Shown: positions 37,405-46,469, counted from the first letter of the stretch. The stretch is DNA of 64,000 nucleotides from Mycolicibacterium brumae (GCF_025215495.1 NZ_CP104302.1:1302001-1366000), one strand, 5' to 3'. Notes: a model not told the origin generated them from the letters alone. A program made the numbers and translations.

Positions 37405-38277
37405 GTGACTAAACAACAGGCCCGAGTAATGGTGGTCAGTATGGTCGCAAGCTTGGTGGCGACCTCCTGTTCTTCGTCTGGGACACCCCGGTCCTTCGAA
37501 GCACAACCGCACAAAACCGAGGTATCGGAGCCAGTCGCAGGAACCTCGCACGAGAGGTCAGCACCCAATGATGCCTCCGACTGCCAAGCGCCCGTCGTGG
37601 CTCTAGATCCCGGACACAATCCCGTGCAAATCGAAGCCTTCGACCCCGAAACTGGTGCGGCGATGATCGACTACCCAAACGGGGCGGAAGGCGCGAACGT
37701 TATGGCCGTAGCCAACAACGTTAAGGAGGCGCTAAGCAATGCAGGCTACACCGCTGTCCTGTTGAAGAATTCAGTCGACGAAAGCGTGAGCTACCGCGAA
37801 CGCGTGAACCGGGCCGACCAAGCAGGCGCCGATCTCGCGGTCTCTATCCACACCGATATCAACAACGCATCGGTCTTCGTTCAGCGAGTCGGACTTTATC
37901 GGGAAGGAACCGCCGCGCAAGGCAAGCACGTCCGCGTAGAGTTCACCAACGGCGAGACCGCCGCGAAGAGCGAGCGGTACGGCAACGTGATCGCCAAGAA
38001 GCGGAGTGAAGTCGAGGGTCGGACGGTAAGCGTGGTCGACAACGACTTTGGCGGCCGCGCACCCCTTTGGTCGGGGAACATTCCGATTATCATGCTCATC
38101 TCCGAGAATGTTCCTTGGGTATACAACGAGTTCGGGTTGCCTGGTAAGGGTGGCTCTGTGCCCATTGGCGATGAAGGCATAGCTCTCTATTCGGAGAGCT
38201 TGACTAAGGGCATAGAAGCGGCGTTGCCGAATGCTTGCACGAAATCGTCATCGACGAGTTCCGCGCCACCAACGTGA
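37405..38277 (+). CDS. Lipoprotein N-acetylmuramoyl-L-alanine amidase (Amidase_3 family)
   Basis: A 290-aa protein; GTG 37405 has AGGAGG 6 nt upstream. The signal MTKQQARVMVVSMVASLVATSC ends in a lipobox-like V-A-T-S-C, so it is probably membrane-tethered outside the cell. The domain starts VVALDPGHNPVQIEAF (zinc His); YRERVNRADQAGADLAVSIHTD supplies the second zinc His; the last ligands and catalytic Glu cannot be assigned with certainty. Family members cut the lactyl-amide bond of peptidoglycan stem peptides. It follows a receptor kinase by 39 nt and shares its lower GC content, suggesting joint acquisition and a functional link. Confidence 0.82.
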   Translation: MTKQQARVMVVSMVASLVATSCSSSGTPRSFEAQPHKTEVSEPVAGTSHERSAPNDASDCQAPVVALDPGHNPVQIEAFDPETGAAMIDYPNGAEGANVMAVANNVKEALSNAGYTAVLLKNSVDESVSYRERVNRADQAGADLAVSIHTDINNASVFVQRVGLYREGTAAQGKHVRVEFTNGETAAKSERYGNVIAKKRSEVEGRTVSVVDNDFGGRAPLWSGNIPIIMLISENVPWVYNEFGLPGKGGSVPIGDEGIALYSESLTKGIEAALPNACTKSSSTSSAPPT

Positions 38278-38377
38278 GTATCGCCAGACCGCGAAGCAAC
38301 CGGAAGTAGCGGATTCACCTCATTCGCGCGCACAAATGCGGACGCCGGTGTGTGCCTTCTCAGGTCAGTGGCGGGTT

Positions 38378-39943
38378 TCAATGCAGGAACACACGCGCGT
38401 CGGTGCCTCCCGTGCAGGTGATGTACGGATCGGTGGGCGAACCGGTGCACTCCACCACGAAGTAGCCGCCCTGGCAACGCTGACTGCTCGGATTGCACGG
38501 CACCGCGCCGGGCACGGTGAGGGTGCGGGGCCGGTCGTCGGGCGCGCCGGCCTCCCAATACGCGGACAGCACATTGCGGGTGAACAGGCAGCTGGTGGCC
38601 ACCGAACCGCGGGCCGCGTGACTGCCGAACTCGGCCCCGTCGCCGTGGCTGTAGCCGGCGTCGCAGTTGGTCTGGGTGCCGTCGGGCCCGTGCACCATCG
38701 GCGGCACCCCGGCCGGCCGGGTGGGGCTGGCCGGAGCCGTCGAGGTGTCACGTGCCGGAAAGCTGGGCGCCGACTGCGGGGACGCCCGGATCGTGGTCTC
38801 CGCAGGCGCCGACGGGCCGGACCCCTGGCCGCCGACGAACATGCCGATGGCGAGGCCGACGACACCCAACAGGACCACCGCCCCGATCAGCAGCGCGGCG
38901 GTGTTCCTCGATGTGCGGCCCGACGCCTCCGTGGGCTCGTGCGTCGCAGGTGGGGCGGTGTACTCGGGGGCGACGGCGGGCCAGGCCGGCGGCGTCATCG
39001 CCGGCCACGGCGGCGGCGTCGGGACCGACGGCGGGGGTCCGTAGCCGGGCGGGGCGGCCTGGGTGGACCCCAGCGGCCCCGACCCGGGCAGTGCGGTCAT
39101 CGCGGTCTGCGCCGGCGGCGGCTGGGTCAGCGCGCGCCCGGCGGCGCGGGCCAGCGCGCCGGCGCTGCCGTAGCGGTCATCGGGCTCTTTGGCCATGCCG
39201 CGGGCGATCACCGCGTCGAATGTCGGCGGCACCCGCGGATTGAGCGCCGAGGTCCGCGGCGGCGGGCTATACATGTGTGCGGTCATCAGTGATTGCGCGG
39301 TTCGCGCGTCGAACGGCCTTGAGCCGCTGAGGGACTCGTGCAGCACGCAGGCCAATGAATACACGTCGGCGGCGGGGGACACGGTGGCGCCGGTGAGTCG
39401 CTCCGGCGCGATATAGGCGAAGGAGCCGACCGTCATTCCGGTCTGGGTGAGGTGGCTGTCGCCGGACTGCTCGGCGATCCCGAAGTCCAGCAGGTATGCG
39501 AAATCGCCCGCGGTGACGACGATGTTCTCGGGCTTGACGTCGCGGTGCACCAGGCCGTCGGCGTGCGCGGCGTCCAACGCGCCGGCGATCTGAGTGATGA
39601 TGCTGACCGCGCGAGCCGGATCCAGCGGCCCCGACTTGAGCACCGTCCCCAGATCCGGCCCCTGGACCATCCGCATATCGATGTAGAGGCGCCCGTCAAT
39701 CTCACCCCAGTCGTGGATGGGGATGACGTGCGGTTCCTGCAGCTTCGCCGCGGCATGGGCCTCCCGGGTGAATCGCTGCCGGTATTCGTCGTCGCGGGAG
39801 AGCTGGTCGAGCAGGATCTTCAGCGCGACCGTGCGGTCCTTCTGGGTGTCGTGGGCTTGGTACACCTCGCCCATCCCGCCACGGCCGAGCAGCTTGATCA
39901 GCTGATACTTGCCGAAACGGGATCCCTGCCGTGGCCCGGTCAC
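38378..39943 (-). CDS. Receptor Ser/Thr protein kinase, paralogue of the two nearby kinases
   Basis: A 521-aa protein. The kinase domain has LLGRGGMGEVYQAHDT, VALKIL with Lys42, HRDVKPENIVV, LDFGIAE and YIAPERL. Its GEIDGRLYIDMRMVQGPDLG region closely parallels that of the solute-binding kinase at 23 kb. A Pro-rich linker (PPPSVPTPPPWPAMTPPAWP) leads to TAALLIGAVVLLGVVGLAIGMFVGG and an extracellular domain ending with TSCLFTRNVLSAYW, AVPCNPSSQRC, VVECTG and ITCTGGTDARVFLH, the domain shared with the kinase at 35.7 kb. It is convergent with the amidase gene and lies 84 nt downstream of the PE-PPE hydrolase. Confidence 0.92.
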   Translation of the reverse strand: MTGPRQGSRFGKYQLIKLLGRGGMGEVYQAHDTQKDRTVALKILLDQLSRDDEYRQRFTREAHAAAKLQEPHVIPIHDWGEIDGRLYIDMRMVQGPDLGTVLKSGPLDPARAVSIITQIAGALDAAHADGLVHRDVKPENIVVTAGDFAYLLDFGIAEQSGDSHLTQTGMTVGSFAYIAPERLTGATVSPAADVYSLACVLHESLSGSRPFDARTAQSLMTAHMYSPPPRTSALNPRVPPTFDAVIARGMAKEPDDRYGSAGALARAAGRALTQPPPAQTAMTALPGSGPLGSTQAAPPGYGPPPSVPTPPPWPAMTPPAWPAVAPEYTAPPATHEPTEASGRTSRNTAALLIGAVVLLGVVGLAIGMFVGGQGSGPSAPAETTIRASPQSAPSFPARDTSTAPASPTRPAGVPPMVHGPDGTQTNCDAGYSHGDGAEFGSHAARGSVATSCLFTRNVLSAYWEAGAPDDRPRTLTVPGAVPCNPSSQRCQGGYFVVECTGSPTDPYITCTGGTDARVFLH

Positions 39944-40027
39944 CGTCGTTCCCCCGTCCTGTCGCTGTAGGAGGAGTGAACCACCAACCTCACGCCGGTG
40001 CCCGACAAATCGGCGGGCCGCGTCGGG

Positions 40028-41380
40028 TTAGGAGCCCGCGCTCGGCGGCGCGTTGTCCTTGGGCTTGTCCCGATCGCCGGTGAACGCCTTGCTGATCTTC
40101 CTGACGAACTTGGTCAGGCTGGGCGGCTTCAACTTCTTCGGTTGCTGAGCGCGTGTGCCCTCGCTTGGGTCGGACACCAGAGCGGCGCCCGCGCCGGTCC
40201 GGTTGAACACCGCGTTCTGGGACGCCGGCGCCAATGGTTTCAGCGCCTTGGCGAGGACCCCCGCGGACTCGCCGGTCAGCTTCGCGCTGAGTTTGCCGGG
40301 CGCTGTGTAGGTTTCGCCGTCGTCGGCGGACGCCTTCAGATCGGCGGAGGTGTTCTCCAGCGACTTCTGCAGGGCGCCGATTGACGGAAGCAATTGCGCG
40401 CGGGTGGGCTTGCTGTAATCGGTTCGGTCATAGCCGGTTTCGATGATGGCCCGCAGCGGCGGATCGAGTGCGTCGGCCAGTTCGGGGGAGACCGCGCGGA
40501 CCGGCGCCAGCAGCGGCAGATCGTCGGTGCGGACCAGGTAGTAGGTGGTGTTCCCGCGCTGCTGGTAGTACATGGAGCCGTCACCGGTTTCCGCCGCCTC
40601 AGCGAGGTCGCTCGCTTGCAGCTGAGTCTGGGTCTTGCCGTGCACCAGGGCGATGCCCATGACCGCGTTGGCGGTGGCCAGCAGGTTCAGCGGATAGGTC
40701 GGGAAGTCTGCCCAGCCGTCGTACTGGCGGGCGATGTCAATGGTCGTGTCGCCGTTCTCCGGCGTCGCGTCGCTGAACGTCAGGTCCATGATCGGGATGT
40801 AGAGGCCCGCGAACCGGGACATCACCCCGCCGTTGGGGCGGGTGGGATTCTCGACCAATATGTAGGTCGTCCCAACGTCTGGATTCTGCGCCTTGTACTT
40901 CGAGGCGACGACGGCGCCCTGGGAGAACCCAAACACCACATCGTCGGCTCCGGGGGCCTGGTCCGTCAGTCCAGCCACGCCCTTGTCGACGGAGTCGTTC
41001 CATTTCGCGTCATTGAAGAAGCCCTTGGAGACCGGCCAGATGCTTGCCGGGTAGACGACCTGGGTGAAGGTGTCCTCCGGTGTGACGGGACTGGTGCCGC
41101 TGCGGACGACCGTCATGAAATCGCGGTATTGGCCATCGGTCGGCTCATCGCCGATGTTGGTCCCCCGCAGGTAGTACACCTGCGCCGCCAGCCGCGTTTC
41201 CGCGGCGACCACCTGTGTCGGCCCAATCGCCAGGCTCTGCCCGAACGGCGTCAAGCCGGGCGCCACACCGAGTGCGGCGACGCTCAACAATGCCACCCCG
41301 GCGGCTCCCGGGACACCCAGCCGACGAGTCCGACCTGCACGAACGCGCTGGGCGGGATTCGCCCGATGTTTACCGGCCAT
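40028..41380 (-). CDS. Exported PE-PPE-domain alpha/beta hydrolase
   Basis: A 450-aa protein from ATG 41380; the open frame upstream overlaps the divergent Hsp70-like gene and is unlikely to be translated. An N-terminal basic stretch and GAAGVALLSVAALGVAPGL form a signal sequence. The catalytic domain begins QVYYLRGTNIGDEPTDGQYR, with nucleophile GFSQGAVVASKY and NPTRPNGGVMSRFAGLYIP typical of the PE-PPE (PF08237) serine esterases that follow some PE/PPE proteins; here it stands without a PE or PPE leader. The C-terminal 120 residues are Lys/Pro-rich and probably disordered. Likely a cell-surface lipid esterase. Confidence 0.85.
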   Translation of the reverse strand: MAGKHRANPAQRVRAGRTRRLGVPGAAGVALLSVAALGVAPGLTPFGQSLAIGPTQVVAAETRLAAQVYYLRGTNIGDEPTDGQYRDFMTVVRSGTSPVTPEDTFTQVVYPASIWPVSKGFFNDAKWNDSVDKGVAGLTDQAPGADDVVFGFSQGAVVASKYKAQNPDVGTTYILVENPTRPNGGVMSRFAGLYIPIMDLTFSDATPENGDTTIDIARQYDGWADFPTYPLNLLATANAVMGIALVHGKTQTQLQASDLAEAAETGDGSMYYQQRGNTTYYLVRTDDLPLLAPVRAVSPELADALDPPLRAIIETGYDRTDYSKPTRAQLLPSIGALQKSLENTSADLKASADDGETYTAPGKLSAKLTGESAGVLAKALKPLAPASQNAVFNRTGAGAALVSDPSEGTRAQQPKKLKPPSLTKFVRKISKAFTGDRDKPKDNAPPSAGS

Positions 41381-41526
41381 GCCGACCCTCTCAATCCCGC
41401 CCCAACCTGAGGGAATGCTACGACAGGCATGCCGCAAATGACGACTGTGCGCGGGTGTAACGCGGCCGGGCGCTGCGGCGAGAACCAAAGCAAGGAAGTG
41501 AGTTCGGCTAATCAACCTGGACGCGG

Positions 41527-43503
41527 GTGAATGGCATGACGCAGACATCGGGCCGCGCAGAGCCCGTGATCGGTTTGTCGATCGGCGCGACGAAGCTGGC
41601 TGCGGTCACCGCCAGTCACTCGCTGGTGCGTGACGCGGTGCTCCGGCTGCCGAGCGGCCCGCTGGTCGCAGGATTCGTCGACCGGGTAGGGGATCCGGTG
41701 GGGATGGTGGCCGATGACGGCTCCATCCATCGCGGCGAACAATTGTTGGCAGCCGCGCTCGGGCAGCTCGCCGAAACGGTCAGCGGGAGCTGGCGGCAGC
41801 CCGGCCGAGTGTCGGTGAGCCACCCCGCGCACTGGCGGCCCGAGACCGTCGAAGCGCTGCGGCGCGCCCTGCGGAAGTCCGCGTCCTGGCGTGAGGTCAT
41901 CCTGCTGCCCGACCACGCCGCGGCGACCATCGCGCTGCAGCATCGGCCCGGGCTCCCGACGCACGGAATCATCGCGGTGCTGGACTTCGGTGGCAGCGGC
42001 GCCAGCGTCACCGTGGTCGACGCCGAACACGGCTACCGCGCGCTCAGCCCCACGGTCCGGTGCCCGGAGTTCTCCGGCGACCTGCTGGACCGGGCTGTGC
42101 TCGAGCATGTGCTGACCGGTATGCCGGCGGCGGATCTGTCGGAGACCTCAGCGATCGGGGCGCTCACCCGGCTGCGGCAGGCCAGCCGTCGGGTGCGTGA
42201 GCAGTTGTCGACCGGCGCGGTTGGCTCGCTGGCCGCCGACGTTCCCGGCTTCCGCGGTGAAATGCGGGTGACCCGATCCGAACTGGACGATCTGTCCGCT
42301 CCCTCGCTGAACGTCTTCCTCGACCTGGTCGAAGAAGTGCTGCGCGACAACCAGATTCACCCGGTGAATCTGTCCGGGGTCGCCACCACCGGCGGTGTCG
42401 CGGCGATGCCACTGGTCACCGCCGCCCTGTCGGGGAGGTTCCGCACACCGGTGATCACCGCACCGAATCCGAGCCTGACCGCGGCCGGTGGCGCAGCGCG
42501 TCGTGCGTTGCGCGGGCCCGCAGACAACACCGCGACGGTCCTGAACGTCGCAGCGCCGGCCACCGGATCGACCACCAGGGCCGCCCAGGCGTCGCTGGCC
42601 TGGTCGGAAGCCGACGACGTGCCCGAACCACTCCCGTTCGACGACCCGCGGTCGGCGCAGATCCCCGTTCCGAACCTCGGCCCGGAGCCCCCTCGGGAGA
42701 TCGCCGATCCAGCCGACGCCCGGCCGCATGTGGCGTACCGGCCAGCCCCGGATGCGCCCACGCTGGAGGAGCGCCGTTTCCGCCGCCCGGTCGCGGCAGC
42801 AATTCTGGCCGCGCTGCTGATCGGCGCCGGGGTGAGCGGCGCCGCCGTCGCGCTGACGGCGGCTTCGGACTCCAAGCCGCGGCCGGTCACCGCGATCATG
42901 TTGCCGCCGGGATCGAGCGCGTTGCCGCAGTCTGCGGCGCAGAACCCGGTGGAAGAACCGAGCCCGGTCGCCGAGGCCAGCCCGAATGTGGTGGTGCAGC
43001 AGCGTTCCGCCGAGGTCCCGAGCCAGCAGCGGGCCACCCAACCGGCGCCGGCCAAGGCGGTGCAGGCCAATCGTCAGCAGCCCGCAGCTCAACCCGCCCC
43101 GGCCGCTCCCGCTCCGATCCCCGCCGCTCCCGCTCCGATCCCGGCGCCGGTTGGGCCCGCCATTCCGGCCCCCGTTGTGGCGCCGCCGATCCCGGCGCTG
43201 CAGATCCCCGACATCACCTTGGGGCTGCCGTTCTTCGGCGACCGTCCGTCGAACACGCCGTCGACGCCGACCGATCGCGCGAACCCGCCCAGCAGCGCCG
43301 AGCCGACGCCAACCTCTGAACCTGCGCCCACCTCGGAACCCGCCCCGACGTCGGAACCCGCGCCTAGCTCAGAGCCTGTTCCCACCTCGGAGCCCGTGCC
43401 CACTTCGGAGCCGGCCCCGGCGTCGGAACCCGCTCCGACTTCGGAGCCGGCGGTCACGCCCAGTAGCGCTGCGGCAGAAGAGGATCCGACGCCCGACGAG
43501 TGA
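41527..43503 (+). CDS. Membrane-anchored Hsp70/DnaK-like protein with a repetitive extracellular tail
   Basis: A 658-aa protein (GTG 41527; ATG 41536 possible). Residues about 14-330 form an actin/Hsp70-fold ATPase: IGLSIGATKLAAV (phosphate 1), VLDFGGSGASVTVVD (phosphate 2) and SGVATTGGVAAMPLV (adenosine motif). There is no Hsp70 peptide-binding domain. A linker leads to AAAILAALLIGAGVSGAAVAL (about residue 427), then about 210 Pro/Ala/Gln-rich residues outside, ending in PTSEPA-type hexapeptide repeats and an acidic tail. Such proteins are known from mycobacteria but their role is not established. Divergent from the PE-PPE hydrolase. Confidence 0.82.
   Translation: MNGMTQTSGRAEPVIGLSIGATKLAAVTASHSLVRDAVLRLPSGPLVAGFVDRVGDPVGMVADDGSIHRGEQLLAAALGQLAETVSGSWRQPGRVSVSHPAHWRPETVEALRRALRKSASWREVILLPDHAAATIALQHRPGLPTHGIIAVLDFGGSGASVTVVDAEHGYRALSPTVRCPEFSGDLLDRAVLEHVLTGMPAADLSETSAIGALTRLRQASRRVREQLSTGAVGSLAADVPGFRGEMRVTRSELDDLSAPSLNVFLDLVEEVLRDNQIHPVNLSGVATTGGVAAMPLVTAALSGRFRTPVITAPNPSLTAAGGAARRALRGPADNTATVLNVAAPATGSTTRAAQASLAWSEADDVPEPLPFDDPRSAQIPVPNLGPEPPREIADPADARPHVAYRPAPDAPTLEERRFRRPVAAAILAALLIGAGVSGAAVALTAASDSKPRPVTAIMLPPGSSALPQSAAQNPVEEPSPVAEASPNVVVQQRSAEVPSQQRATQPAPAKAVQANRQQPAAQPAPAAPAPIPAAPAPIPAPVGPAIPAPVVAPPIPALQIPDITLGLPFFGDRPSNTPSTPTDRANPPSSAEPTPTSEPAPTSEPAPTSEPAPSSEPVPTSEPVPTSEPAPASEPAPTSEPAVTPSSAAAEEDPTPDE
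43299..43452 (+). repeat. 18-bp in-frame repeats coding for PTSEPA hexapeptides
   Basis: About eight to nine degenerate 18-bp units at the 3' end of the Hsp70-like gene encode tandem P-T-S-E-P-A/V units. The units vary at wobble positions, so the peptide rather than the DNA appears conserved. Copy number is likely to vary between strains. Confidence 0.85.
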
Positions 43504-43504
43504 C

Positions 43505-44143
43505 TCAGTGCCCGCGGGCGACCCAGTCGTCGTAGTTGACGATTTCGTCGCCGATGCGGGTGGTGTCACCGTGGCCGGTGTACACGACCGTCTCCGGCGG
43601 CAGCTTGCCGAGCTTGTCCTTGATGGAGCCCAGAATGGTGGGGAAGTCGGAGAACGAGCGCCCGGTGGCGCCGGGGCCGCCCTGGAAGAGGGTGTCCCCG
43701 GAGAACACCGCACCCAGCGCGGGCGCGTAGAGGCACGTCGAGCCCGGCGAGTGTCCGGGGGTCTCAATGGCGTGCAGCTCAATGCCATCGGCCTTGAGCA
43801 CGTCGCCGTCGGCGAGAGTGCGGAACTCGTTGTCCGGGTGGGTCATTCGCCACAGCATCTCGTCGGCCGGGTTGAGCAGCACCGGCGCGTCCAGGTCGGC
43901 CGACAGCTGCGGCGCCACGGTGATGTGGTCGTTGTGGCCGTGCGTGCAGATGACGGCGACGACGTGGCGGCCGCCCACCGCCTGTTTGATCGCGGCCGCG
44001 TCGTGGGCGGCGTCGATGACGATCACCTCATTGGCGTCGCCGACCAGCCAGATGTTGTTGTCGACTTCCCAACTGCCGCCGTCGAGTTCGAACACCCCGT
44101 GGGTGACGATCCGCTCGATGCCCGGTTGATTCGAATCGCTCAC
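43505..44143 (-). CDS. MBL-fold metallo-hydrolase linked to mscR
   Basis: A 212-aa metallo-beta-lactamase-fold protein. The binuclear zinc motif is CTHGHNDHITVA, with further ligands in ETPGHSPGSTCLY, FSGDTLFQGG and VYTGHGDTT. It resembles glyoxalase II/persulfide-type hydrolases. In M. tuberculosis the homologous gene (Rv2260) also follows mscR, so it probably acts on a mycothiol thioester or related product of formaldehyde or nitrosothiol detoxification; that link is inferred. It ends 1 nt from the convergent Hsp70-like gene. Confidence 0.87.
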   Translation of the reverse strand: MSDSNQPGIERIVTHGVFELDGGSWEVDNNIWLVGDANEVIVIDAAHDAAAIKQAVGGRHVVAVICTHGHNDHITVAPQLSADLDAPVLLNPADEMLWRMTHPDNEFRTLADGDVLKADGIELHAIETPGHSPGSTCLYAPALGAVFSGDTLFQGGPGATGRSFSDFPTILGSIKDKLGKLPPETVVYTGHGDTTRIGDEIVNYDDWVARGH

Positions 44144-44157
44144 TGTGGCTTCTCCTT

Positions 44158-44211
44158 GCGCGGTTGGTGGATGCTGCGCGGTTGGTGGATGCTGCGCGGT
44201 TGGTGGATGCT
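44158..44211. repeat. Three tandem copies of an 18-bp unit between mscR and the MBL gene
   Basis: GCGCGGTTGGTGGATGCT is repeated three times without mismatch (44158-44175, 44176-44193, 44194-44211), followed by a degenerate GTGTGGTTAGAGG run. It occupies most of the 84-bp gap between the two co-oriented genes and lies just upstream of the MBL start, so copy number could alter spacing or translation. Confidence 0.92.
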
Positions 44212-44227
44212 GTGTGGTTAGAGGTGG

Positions 44228-45319
44228 TTAGAGGATGACGACGGAGCGCAGGATGGGTTTGCTGTGGTCGTGCATGTTGTGGAAGGCGTTTTCGACGTCG
44301 TCGATGCTGATGCGTTCGGTGACGAATTTGTCCAGGGGCAGCCGGCCTTGCAGGTAGAGGCTGGCCAGGGTGGGGAAGTCGCGTTCGGGTAGGCAGTCGC
44401 CGTACCAGGAGGATTTCAGCGCGCCGCCGCGGGAGAAGAAGTCGATCAGCGGCATGTCCAGGGTCATGTCCGGGGTCGGCACCCCGACCAGCACGACGGT
44501 GCCGGCCAGGTCGCGGGCGTAGAACGCCTGCTTCCAGGTGGCCGGGCGCCCGACCGCGTCGATGACGACGTCCGCGCCGAAACCGTCGGTCAGATCCTGA
44601 ATGGCCGCCACCACGTCGGAGGAGGTGGCGTTGACGGTGTGGGTGGCCCCGAACTCCCGGGCCAGCTCCAGCTTGGCGTCGTCGGTGTCCACGGCGATGA
44701 TGGTCCGGGCGCCGACCAGGGCGGCGCCGGCGATGGCGGCATCACCGACCCCGCCGCAGCCGATCACCGCGACGGTGTCGTCGCGGCCGATGTCGCCGGT
44801 GTTGACCGCCGCGCCGAGGCCGGCCATCACCCCGCAGCCCAGCAGCCCGACGACCGCCGGGTCGGCGGCCTCGTCGACCTTGGTGCACTGGCCCTGATGG
44901 ACCAGGGTCTTGTCGGCGAACGCCCCGATGCCCAGCGCCGGGGTCAGCTCGACGCCGTCGGTGAGGGTCATTTTCTGGGTGGCGTTGAAGGTGTCGAAGC
45001 AGTACTGCGGGCGGCCGCGTTTACAGGCCCGGCACTGCCCGCACACCGCGCGCCAGTTCAGCACCACGAAGTCCCCGACGGCGACGTTGCTGACCCCCTC
45101 GCCGATCTGGGAGACCCGCCCGGCCGCCTCATGACCCAGCAGGAACGGGTACTCGTCATTGATCCCACCCTCGCGGTAGGTCAGGTCGGTGTGGCACACC
45201 CCGCAGGCGATCACATCCACCACCACCTCACCGGGACCCGGATCCGGGATCACAATGTCAACCACCTCAACCGGCGCGCCCTTAGACCGCGAAACCACCC
45301 CGCGCACTGTCTGACTCAT
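44228..45319 (-). CDS. mscR: S-nitrosomycothiol reductase / mycothiol-dependent formaldehyde dehydrogenase
   Basis: A 363-aa zinc alcohol dehydrogenase from ATG 45319. Catalytic zinc ligands are in [17 protein letters not shown] and [10 protein letters not shown]; the structural zinc loop is [15 protein letters not shown]; the NAD motif is [20 protein letters not shown]. Length and sequence fit MscR (Rv2259/AdhE2), which oxidises the mycothiol-formaldehyde adduct and reduces S-nitrosomycothiol in the cytosol. The MBL-fold gene downstream strengthens the call. It is divergent from the TPR-like gene. Confidence 0.9.
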   Translation of the reverse strand: MSQTVRGVVSRSKGAPVEVVDIVIPDPGPGEVVVDVIACGVCHTDLTYREGGINDEYPFLLGHEAAGRVSQIGEGVSNVAVGDFVVLNWRAVCGQCRACKRGRPQYCFDTFNATQKMTLTDGVELTPALGIGAFADKTLVHQGQCTKVDEAADPAVVGLLGCGVMAGLGAAVNTGDIGRDDTVAVIGCGGVGDAAIAGAALVGARTIIAVDTDDAKLELAREFGATHTVNATSSDVVAAIQDLTDGFGADVVIDAVGRPATWKQAFYARDLAGTVVLVGVPTPDMTLDMPLIDFFSRGGALKSSWYGDCLPERDFPTLASLYLQGRLPLDKFVTERISIDDVENAFHNMHDHSKPILRSVVIL

Positions 45320-45397
45320 GCGACACACCCTATGCGTCGTCGCGCCGTTGACACGCACGTTTCCTGGACACGGTCGGCGCAGTACCGTGGGATCTTG

Positions 45398-46366
45398 ATG
45401 ACTACCGCAGCCGAACTCCGCGCCACCTCCCGGGCCGACATGGTCGCCTCGGCCCGCGCCGCTTACGCCGCCGGTGATTGGGCAGCCGGCTACGCCAGTT
45501 TCAGCGCCGCGAGCGCGCTCGGACCGCTGACGCCAGAGGATCTGGACGCGATGGCGACCGCCGCCTGGCGGCTGGGCCGATTGGGGGAGTCGGCGCGACT
45601 CGCCGAGTTGGTGTTCACCCGGCACGCCCGCCGGGACCCCGTCGCCGCCGGAGAGAAGGCCGTCGGTCTCGCGTTGATCTGGCTGACCCGCGGCGACTCG
45701 AACCTCGGCCGCACCTGGATGGAACGCGCCCGCGAATTGATCACCGGCGCGCTGGTCGCTCCGGTGCACGCCTACCTGGCGTATCTGGACGCCGCGGTGG
45801 CGGCCGACGCCGGCCGCGACGCCGAGTTGCGGGAGCGCGTTCGGGAACTGAGCGATCTCGAACAGCAGTTGGCGCACCCGGAGGTGACGGCGCTCGGTCT
45901 GGTCGCCCAAGCGCGGGAGGCGCTGTCGCAGGGATCCCCGGAGGCGGCCTTCGAGTTGCTGGACCGTGCGGTCTCCGTCGTCGGCGCCGACCCGTCGACC
46001 ATTGAATGGGTCGGGGAGGTGCACGGCGTGGTGGTCCGGCACACCCGCGGCGCCGCGGAGATCGAACGCAGCGACCGGCTGGCCATGGCGCTGGAGGATT
46101 GGCTTGCTGAGAGCGGGCTGGCCGGGCTGTACCGCGGTTGGGCGGCGCACACTCGCGGCGTGCTGCGGGTCCGCGGCGGCGACCACCGCCGAGCGCTGGA
46201 ATCACTGGGCGTGGCGCTGCGCGAGTACCGGGTGCTGCGACCACACGGTGACACCGCCGACGTCTACGAGTGGATGACGCTGGCGCACCGCGGTCTCGGT
46301 GACAGCGACGCCGCCGAAGCCGACGTCACTGCCGCCGCCGCCATTCGCCGGCAGCTGGGCGGGTAG
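45398..46366 (+). CDS. TPR-like helical repeat protein
   Basis: A 322-aa protein from ATG 45398. It is almost entirely helical and Ala/Leu/Arg-rich, with tetratricopeptide-like units such as [55 protein letters not shown] and [18 protein letters not shown]. This resembles the TPR tails of mycobacterial LuxR-type regulators, but no HTH or ATPase domain is present. Function unknown; possibly a scaffold or a remnant of such a regulator. Confidence 0.75.
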   Translation: MTTAAELRATSRADMVASARAAYAAGDWAAGYASFSAASALGPLTPEDLDAMATAAWRLGRLGESARLAELVFTRHARRDPVAAGEKAVGLALIWLTRGDSNLGRTWMERARELITGALVAPVHAYLAYLDAAVAADAGRDAELRERVRELSDLEQQLAHPEVTALGLVAQAREALSQGSPEAAFELLDRAVSVVGADPSTIEWVGEVHGVVVRHTRGAAEIERSDRLAMALEDWLAESGLAGLYRGWAAHTRGVLRVRGGDHRRALESLGVALREYRVLRPHGDTADVYEWMTLAHRGLGDSDAAEADVTAAAAIRRQLGG

Positions 46367-46469
46367 CCGAGGAGGGCCGCTTTCGGGCGGGAACTTTCGC
46401 CGTTGACAACGCTCAGGGGCGGGTTCATCCTGATGAACGGGGTATGTCCGGCTGCATCAGCCGCACGGC

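Noticed and set aside
35668..38277. A genomic island with mobility genes
   Set aside because: By eye the two genes are less GC-rich, but no integrase, transposase, tRNA or flanking repeat was found; only a possible acquisition is claimed.
44639..45397. Upstream extension of the TPR-like protein through mscR
   Set aside because: Antisense to mscR and of shadow-like composition; ATG 45398 starts the helical protein.
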